NCBI GenBank assembly: GCA_003164075.1
Contig: PLRZ01000061.1
Location: 1 to 9,617 of the forward strand
DNA from: Bryobacterales bacterium
GTDB lineage: Bacteria; Acidobacteriota; Terriglobia; Bryobacterales; Bryobacteraceae
DNA: 9,617 bases
Reading direction: 5' to 3'
The position numbers were made by a program, and so were the translations under genes. Of this stretch, positions 5,383 to 9,617 are shown piece after piece. How positions within the stretch are numbered: position 1 is the first letter of the stretch; each line of letters starts with the position of its first letter. The notes beneath the pieces are model-generated. The model was not told the origin of the DNA. It ran no database searches and was given only the letters and a program-made list of their open reading frames with translations.

Positions 5383-5401
5383 TGGCAATCGAGTGCCATG
5401 C
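5380..5401 (+). promoter_or_regulatory. Perfect 8-bp inverted repeat containing the flgB start codon
   Basis: GCATGGCA at 5380-5387 pairs exactly with TGCCATGC at 5394-5401 around the 6-nt loop ATCGAG. The flgB ATG (5398-5400) is in the 3' arm and the only Shine-Dalgarno-like bases (GAG, 5391-5393) are in the loop. In RNA the start codon would be base-paired; in DNA the left arm overlaps the -12 element of the sigma-54-like box. It could be a translational control hairpin or an operator. Confidence 0.45.
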
Positions 5402-5733
5402 TCGACCGGCTTGCCGGACAAATCGAACGCTACATGGATCTGCTGAGCACGCGGCAGAAGCTGGTAGCCTCCAATATCGCCAACGCCGACACGCCTGGGT
5501 ATCACACCCAGGACATCGACTTCCAGACGGAATTTCAGAACGCCATATCGGGGACGCCGAACGTTATGGATGTGGGCGGTCTGCCGATGAAGAACGATGG
5601 CAATAATGTCAGCCTGGATCGCGAGTCGCGGCTGCTGGCGGAGAACGCTCTTCGTTTCAACGTGGCTACCAACCTGCTTCGCGTGCAGATCAGTTCTCTG
5701 CGGTCGGCAATCAAAGAGGGTCAAAGCTCGTGA
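5398..5733 (+). CDS. flgB: Flagellar proximal rod protein FlgB
   Basis: FlgB is one of the rod subunits assembled at the base of the flagellar drive shaft, outside the MS-ring. The N-terminus reads MLDRLAGQIE as in known FlgB proteins, followed by the rod/hook-family signature ASNIANADTPGY (about residues 24-35) and DIDFQTEF. The C-terminal helix LRFNVATNLLRVQISSLRSAI closes the coiled-coil pair typical of axial proteins. At 111 residues it is shorter than the roughly 130-140 of enterobacterial FlgB; the shortening is in the middle domain. An in-frame stop at 5374-5376 rules out a start further upstream. It is the first gene of the flagellar operon and overlaps flgC by 4 bp. Confidence 0.95.
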   Translation: MLDRLAGQIERYMDLLSTRQKLVASNIANADTPGYHTQDIDFQTEFQNAISGTPNVMDVGGLPMKNDGNNVSLDRESRLLAENALRFNVATNLLRVQISSLRSAIKEGQSS

Positions 5734-6164
5734 GCCTGTTTTCGGCGCTGTCGGTGGGAGCATCGGGGATGGCGGCGCAACGCGCTCGGGCCGAGCTGCT
5801 GGTGGAGAATATGGCCAACGCCGACACCACCCGCACTCCCGAGGGTGGCCCGTATCGCCGCAAAGACGTGGTATTCGAAAGCAGTTCGGTGGAGACGCCG
5901 TTCTCGTCTGTTTTCAGCACGCAACTCAACGCCCCCACCGGTGTAGCGGTTTCCGGCATCCTCACCGACACGAGCGACCCGGAGCGTCGCTATATGCCTG
6001 GCCACCCCGATGCGGATAAAGACGGCTATGTGGCATTTCCTAAAATGAACCCGGTGGAGGACATGGTCGACCTGATGGGCAGCGCGCGCACGTATGAGGC
6101 CAATGTGGCCGCTATCGGAGCGGTGAAGGACATGATCCAGCGTTCCATCGACTTATTCCGCTGA
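5730..6164 (+). CDS. flgC: Flagellar proximal rod protein FlgC
   Basis: FlgC is a second proximal rod subunit, exported by the flagellar type III apparatus. The 144-residue product begins LFSALSVGASGMAAQRARAE and carries the rod signature VENMANADTTRTPEGGPYRRK (from about residue 28). It ends with the conserved helix MVDLMGSARTYEANVAAI followed by SIDLFR, as in FlgC proteins. It starts with GTG inside a GTGA overlap with the flgB stop codon, which indicates translational coupling; AGAGGG at 5715-5720 serves as the ribosome-binding site. Its length is close to the family norm (about 135-150). Confidence 0.96.
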   Translation: MSLFSALSVGASGMAAQRARAELLVENMANADTTRTPEGGPYRRKDVVFESSSVETPFSSVFSTQLNAPTGVAVSGILTDTSDPERRYMPGHPDADKDGYVAFPKMNPVEDMVDLMGSARTYEANVAAIGAVKDMIQRSIDLFR

Positions 6165-6173
6165 GGTTAACCC

Positions 6174-6473
6174 ATGGCGGCCCCGATTCTACCTATTTCC
6201 GCACCGGTACTGCCGGGTCCCATCCGCCCGGCCGGAGAAGCCGCTGCGGGCAGCGGGTTTCAGGATATTTTCGCGAGCGCTGTCGGGCAGGTGGAGTCCA
6301 TGGGGCAGGACGCTTCGGCTTCCGTGCAGAAGTTCCTCTCCGGAGATGGCAGCGAAGACATTCACACCACGGTTCTGGCCACGCAGCGGGCGGAACTGGC
6401 ATTCGAGATGTTCCAGCAGGTGCGCAATAAGGTAGTCAGCGCATATCAGGAAATCATGCGGATGCAGATGTAA
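6174..6473 (+). CDS. fliE: Flagellar hook-basal body protein FliE
   Basis: FliE is the small adaptor between the MS-ring and the rod, and the first protein exported in rod assembly. The 99-residue length is typical. The C-terminal half carries the family pattern SEDIHTTVLATQRAELAFEM followed by QVRNKVVSAYQEIMRMQM, which matches other FliE proteins closely. The N-terminal part is proline/alanine-rich and less conserved. Ribosome-binding bases GAGG at 6163-6166 overlap the flgC stop and lie 7 nt before the ATG. It sits between flgC and fliF as in many flagellar operons. Confidence 0.95.
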   Translation: MAAPILPISAPVLPGPIRPAGEAAAGSGFQDIFASAVGQVESMGQDASASVQKFLSGDGSEDIHTTVLATQRAELAFEMFQQVRNKVVSAYQEIMRMQM

Positions 6474-6477
6474 GGAG
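6472..6477 (+). promoter_or_regulatory. Strong Shine-Dalgarno sequence with no matching annotated gene
   Basis: AAGGAG directly after the fliE stop is a near-ideal ribosome-binding site but lies 85 nt before the fliF ATG. Eight bases downstream a TTG at 6486 opens a 15-codon frame (with an ATG at 6495) that ends at TAA 6531-6533. This may be a tiny leader peptide coupling translation to fliF, or a relic of an earlier fliF start. Confidence 0.3.
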
Positions 6478-6562
6478 CGATTTTATTGCAACTTATGTCT
6501 CAGGTTATTGGCCCGTCCGGCCGATCTAGCTAACAGGGCCCGCTCTGGGGCGGCACACGGCC

Positions 6563-8248
6563 ATGAAAAAGATTCTGGCAAACCTTTCGGCGCGGCAGCG
6601 GATCACCATGGCGGTGGTGCTGCTGGCTGCCGCCGGGGGCCTGTACGCGCTGGTCCAGCATCAGCGCGAGGCGGACTTCCGGCCGCTGTTCACGGGTGTC
6701 GCGCCGGAAGATGCCTCGGCCATCGTGCAAAAGCTGAAAGAGAGCGGCGTGGACTACCGCGTGCCCGAAGAGGGCGGCATGGTGCTGGTGCCCTCGGCAC
6801 GGCTGGCGGAACTGCGCATCAATATGGCGGCGGCGGGGCTGCCCAAAACCGGCCGTATCGGCTTTGAACTCTTCGACAAGACGAATCTGGGAGCCACGGA
6901 ATTCACCGAGCACATCAATTACCGGCGGGCGCTCGAAGGCGAGTTGGAACGGTCGGTGATGTCCCTGGCGGAAGTGGAGCAGGCGCGCGTCCATATTACC
7001 TTCCCCAAGGATTCCGTGTTTCTCGAATCGCAGCAGCCGGCCAAGGCCAGCGTTTTGGTAAAGCTCCGGCCGGGCAGCCGGCTGGCGCCGCAGAACGTGC
7101 AGGCGATCGACCACCTGGTAGCTGCCGCGGTGGAGGGCCTGACGCCCGATGCCGTTTCCGTCCTGGACATGAATGGCAATCTCCTGGGCCGGCCCAGATC
7201 GCCCGGCCCATTGGACGGACCGGAGCCTTCCGAGGCTGCTCTGGACTACCGTCATCATGTGGAGACCGACCTGTTGGCGAAAGTCAATTCCACCCTGGAG
7301 CCGCTGCTGGGGGCGGAGAAATTTCGCGCCAACGTTTCCGTGGAATGCGATTTCACCGGGGGCGAACTGAGCGAAGAAGTCTTCGATCCGGCGCATTCCG
7401 TGATGAGCAGTTCGCAGCGCACGGAAGATAGCAGCGGAGGGGCTTCGGCCAGCGGCGTTCCGGGGACGGCTTCGGCCCTGCCCCGTCCCACTTCGCGGCC
7501 GGGCAGCGGTTCCAGCCGAATTTCACGAACCACCGAGAATATCGCTTATCAATCCAGCCGCACGGTGAAAAAAACCCGCATGCCGGCCGGGGTCGTGAGG
7601 AAGATGTCTCTGGCGGTGCTGGTAGATCAATCCGTGACTTGGGAAAAAGATGGGAAGGGGATGCGGCGGGTGCTGGTGCCGCCGGCTCCCGAGACCCTGA
7701 AAATCATCCACGACCTGGTGGCCGGCGTCACCGGTTTCAACCAGGAGCGGGGCGACCAGTTAGTGATCGAGACACTGCCGTTCGAATCCACGCTTCTGTT
7801 GGAACCACCGCTGCCTCCCGGGACAGTGGCCGTGCCTGTGAGGCCGGCGGGGCTGCCGATCCAACTCGATCGCAAGACCCTCCTCATCGGTGGCGGCGCG
7901 GCAGCCGGCGCCATCGTAATCGGATTCCTGTTTGCCATGCTGCTGCGGCGCGGGCGGAAGAAAAAGGTAATGGCCAGTTCAGCGGCGGAGCTGGACGCGG
8001 GCGACAGCCCCGCCGCGCGCGCGGCCTTGGCGGCGGCGCATGCCGAGCACGATCTGGAAGACCAACTCGCCGAGCGCGACGCCCTGCAGCAGAAGAGCGA
8101 CGCGCAGGTGCTGAGCAACCTCAAACTGGCGCCGGTGATCACCAAAAAGGCCGAGGTGATGGCCAAGCATCTGCGCGAGAGGATCGCCAAGGAACCGGAC
8201 ATTGCGGCTCAGATCCTGCGCACCTGGATCCGCGAGGAAGAGATGTGA
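6563..8248 (+). CDS. fliF: Flagellar MS-ring protein FliF
   Basis: FliF forms the membrane MS-ring on which the rod, switch and export gate assemble. The 561-residue protein has a first membrane segment at about 13-33 and the ring-building (YscJ/FliF) region from DFRPLFTGV (38-46) through GRIGFELFDKTNLG (97-110), NYRRALEGELERSV (119-132) and ARVHITFPKDSVF (141-153). A Ser/Gly/Pro-rich insertion (about 280-320) lies within the outer ring domain. The second membrane segment is at about 439-461, followed by an RRGRKKK positive cluster and a cytoplasmic tail. The tail ends AKEPDIAAQILRTWIREEE (542-560), the FliG-binding helix. The 89-bp gap after fliE is the longest in the operon; the ATG at 6563 has only a weak ribosome-binding site. 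Size is within the family range. Confidence 0.96.
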   Translation: MKKILANLSARQRITMAVVLLAAAGGLYALVQHQREADFRPLFTGVAPEDASAIVQKLKESGVDYRVPEEGGMVLVPSARLAELRINMAAAGLPKTGRIGFELFDKTNLGATEFTEHINYRRALEGELERSVMSLAEVEQARVHITFPKDSVFLESQQPAKASVLVKLRPGSRLAPQNVQAIDHLVAAAVEGLTPDAVSVLDMNGNLLGRPRSPGPLDGPEPSEAALDYRHHVETDLLAKVNSTLEPLLGAEKFRANVSVECDFTGGELSEEVFDPAHSVMSSSQRTEDSSGGASASGVPGTASALPRPTSRPGSGSSRISRTTENIAYQSSRTVKKTRMPAGVVRKMSLAVLVDQSVTWEKDGKGMRRVLVPPAPETLKIIHDLVAGVTGFNQERGDQLVIETLPFESTLLLEPPLPPGTVAVPVRPAGLPIQLDRKTLLIGGGAAAGAIVIGFLFAMLLRRGRKKKVMASSAAELDAGDSPAARAALAAAHAEHDLEDQLAERDALQQKSDAQVLSNLKLAPVITKKAEVMAKHLRERIAKEPDIAAQILRTWIREEEM

Positions 8249-8267
8249 TGTCCCGGGAACGCGTGCC

Positions 8268-9296
8268 ATGATTCTCAATACAAACAAGGAAGAATCGGTA
8301 TCCAGCCTGAGGAAAGCGGCCATGCTGCTGGTGGTATTGGGGGAGCAGGCCAGCGCCGAACTGCTCCAGCAACTCTCCGAAGAAGATGTTCAGAAGGTCA
8401 GCCGCGAGGTGGCCAAGATCACCGCCATTTCAGCCGAACAGGCCGAAGGCGTCCTGACCGAGTTCCACCACATCTCCACGGCGGGAGACTATGTGGCGCG
8501 CGGAGGCATCGAGTTCGCGCGCAAGCTGCTGATGGCGGCCTTCACTCCGGAGGTGGCCAAGCGGCTTTTGGACCGCCTCACCAAAGCCTTGGGCGCCGAT
8601 GCGGCCTCCTTCGACGCCATCCAGAAGGCCGATCCCGGCCAGCTTGCCAAGTTCATCCATAGCGAGCACCCGCAGACCATCGCCCTGGTGCTCTCGCATC
8701 TCAACCAGACGCAGGCCGCAGCGCTGCTGACGTCGCTGCCCGCGCAGATGCGCGCCGACGTGGCCCTGCGCATGGCCAGCCTGGACCAGATCTCCCCGGA
8801 AGTCATTATCAAGATCGCGTCGGTGATCGGCCAGAAGCTGAAAACTCTCGGCGAATTCGCCCGCGAATCGTACGGCGGCGTCCGCGCGGTGGCGGAGATG
8901 CTCAATCGCCTGGATTCCACTTCCACGCGCGAAATCCTGACCCACATCGAGCAGCAGGACACCAACATCGCGGAGACTATCCGCCATCTCATGTTCGTGT
9001 TCGAAGACCTGCTGCTGATCGACCCGATGGGGCTGAAGGAAGTGCTGGCCAAGGTCGACCGCAAGATCCTGACGGTGGCTCTTAAGGGCACCAGCGAACA
9101 ACTGCGCAACCAGATCCTGGGCTCCATGTCGCAACGCGGCGCGGACATGCTGCGGGAAGACATGGATGCTCTCGGTCCGATCAAGATCAAAGAAGTAGAT
9201 GCGGCGCAGCAGCAGATCATTGCCGTTGTCCGCCAGTTGGAATCGGAAGGGGTAGTGAGCCTCAAGGGAACGGTTGGGGAGCAGTATGTCGTCTAA
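8268..9296 (+). CDS. fliG: Flagellar motor switch protein FliG
   Basis: FliG sits on the cytoplasmic face of the MS-ring and transmits stator torque and switching. With the ATG at 8268 the product has 342 residues, the usual size. The N-domain (SSLRKAAMLLVVLGEQASAE, 12-31) binds the FliF tail. The middle domain has the EHPQ motif (133-136, in EHPQTIALVLSHL) for FliM contact, then SYGGVRAVAEMLNRL. The C-domain has MFVFEDL (242-248) and the charged torque helix with DRKIL, ALKG (K273), R290, E297, D298 and K306; K306 replaces the arginine found at the equivalent place in enterobacterial FliG by rough alignment. The open frame reaches back to 8202, but that extension overlaps fliF and is unlike the family. 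The start is 19 bp after the fliF stop, with GGGAA as a modest ribosome-binding site. Confidence 0.96.
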   Translation: MILNTNKEESVSSLRKAAMLLVVLGEQASAELLQQLSEEDVQKVSREVAKITAISAEQAEGVLTEFHHISTAGDYVARGGIEFARKLLMAAFTPEVAKRLLDRLTKALGADAASFDAIQKADPGQLAKFIHSEHPQTIALVLSHLNQTQAAALLTSLPAQMRADVALRMASLDQISPEVIIKIASVIGQKLKTLGEFARESYGGVRAVAEMLNRLDSTSTREILTHIEQQDTNIAETIRHLMFVFEDLLLIDPMGLKEVLAKVDRKILTVALKGTSEQLRNQILGSMSQRGADMLREDMDALGPIKIKEVDAAQQQIIAVVRQLESEGVVSLKGTVGEQYVV

Positions 9297-9617
9297 GGTG
9301 TACGGGCCCGGCAACGAGCGCCCGTTCGGCCCGTTGGTATGGCGCGTGGTGGGTTCGGCGAAGATGGCCCCGGCCGCCGGCGAGCCGGCGCCGGATACGG
9401 CTGCCCAGATCGCGCAACTGGAGGCCCAATACCAGCAGAAGGTGCGCGAAGCCCACGCGGCGGGAGTACGGGAAGGGGAGATCGCCGGCCGGAACCGCGC
9501 CGCCGCCGAATTTCAGCCGGTGGTGGAGCGCCTGACCCGCTCGATCCAGGAAATCGCCAACATGCGTACCCGCCTGCGGCGGGAGGCTGAAGCCGATGTG
9601 GTGCAACTGGCGCTGGC
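9286..9617 (+). CDS. fliH: Flagellar assembly protein FliH (partial, cut by window end)
   Basis: The frame opened by ATG 9286-9288 stays open to the window edge, giving at least 110 residues. FliH binds and holds down the flagellar export ATPase FliI. A coiled-coil-like stretch starts at about residue 39 (AAQIAQLEAQYQQKVREAH). It runs into the glycine repeat A56-x3-G60-x3-G64-x3-G68-x3-A72, the AxxxGxxxGxxxGxxxA pattern that characterises FliH/YscL proteins. The start overlaps the end of fliG by 11 bp and is preceded by GGGGAG (9276-9281) with 4 nt spacing. An in-frame GTG at 9298 is less well supported. The position directly after fliG is the classical one; fliI is expected next, outside the window. 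Confidence 0.9.
   Translation, partial: MSSKVYGPGNERPFGPLVWRVVGSAKMAPAAGEPAPDTAAQIAQLEAQYQQKVREAHAAGVREGEIAGRNRAAAEFQPVVERLTRSIQEIANMRTRLRREAEADVVQLAL

Larger units (their letters stand above)
4966..5397. promoter_or_regulatory. Divergent intergenic control region between the sigma factor gene and flgB
   Basis: No coding region is supported here. The stretch from about 5041 to 5245 is much richer in A and T than the rest of the window. It contains an inverted pair GGAATACTA (5099-5107) / TAGTATCC (5127-5134), and an imperfect dyad at 5168-5189 centred on AAGTACTT and flanked by GGG and CCC. TTGAC motifs occur at 5091-5095 and 5238-5242, but neither has a good -10 partner at 16-18 bp. The region must hold promoters in both directions; none could be assigned with confidence except the sigma-54-like candidate at 5367-5382. 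Confidence 0.55.

Noticed and set aside
5382..5606. Alternative ATG frame starting 16 bases before flgB
   Set aside because: The frame overlaps flgB in another phase and gives no known protein, whereas the ATG at 5398 yields the standard FlgB N-terminus.
6520..6527. GCCGATCT, resembling the sigma-28 -10 element, between fliE and fliF
   Set aside because: The bases at the -35 position match the TAAAGTTT consensus at only about three of eight places, so it is probably chance.
6530..7396. 288-codon minus-strand open frame
   Set aside because: It is antisense to the well-conserved N-terminal half of fliF and shows no domain of its own.
8430..9314. 294-codon minus-strand open frame
   Set aside because: It is antisense to fliG; it is a shadow of a conserved gene.

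Overview
The window looks like a piece of a GC-rich soil bacterial chromosome, most likely from an acidobacterium of the Solibacter/Bryobacter type. This is inferred from the high GC content, the style of the ECF sigma factor next to a small zinc-finger protein, the two-domain universal stress protein and the large number of short dispersed repeats. The sequence contains no rRNA or other decisive taxonomic marker.

The left half (about 297-4965) is read on the minus strand. In transcription order it holds an ECF-type sigma factor (4288-4965), a small soluble protein with an HxxxCxxC zinc-binding knuckle of the anti-sigma type (3963-4229), a two-domain universal stress protein (2986-3819), a polytopic membrane protein with an HEGLGH motif reminiscent of M50 metalloproteases (2106-2897), and a long-chain acyl-CoA ligase starting at TTG (297-2078). 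The right half (5398-9617) is read on the plus strand. It is the start of a flagellar basal-body operon in the classical order flgB-flgC-fliE-fliF-fliG-fliH, with fliH cut by the window end. These genes encode the proximal rod (FlgB, FlgC), the rod/MS-ring adaptor (FliE), the MS-ring (FliF), the rotor switch protein (FliG) and the regulator of the export ATPase (FliH). Tight spacing and overlaps (flgB/flgC by 4 bp, fliG/fliH by 11 bp) support one transcript.

Between the two halves is a 432-bp divergent intergenic region (4966-5397). Its middle is clearly AT-rich and carries imperfect dyads. Its flgB-proximal end carries a minus-strand terminator-like hairpin, a sigma-54-like -24/-12 box, and a perfect 8-bp inverted repeat that includes the flgB start codon and overlaps the -12 element.

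The genes are ordinary, and the unexplained structure is in the non-coding DNA. (1) Positions 1-250 hold three related, partly inverted copies of a GC-rich repeat that can fold into a long hairpin. (2) A pair of 34-bp inverted repeats, 32/34 identical and containing GGGGACAGGCTACA, closely brackets the universal stress protein gene like the termini of a cassette. (3) The overlapping control elements sit on the flgB start. No complete new defence, biosynthetic or mobile system with its own enzymes was found.
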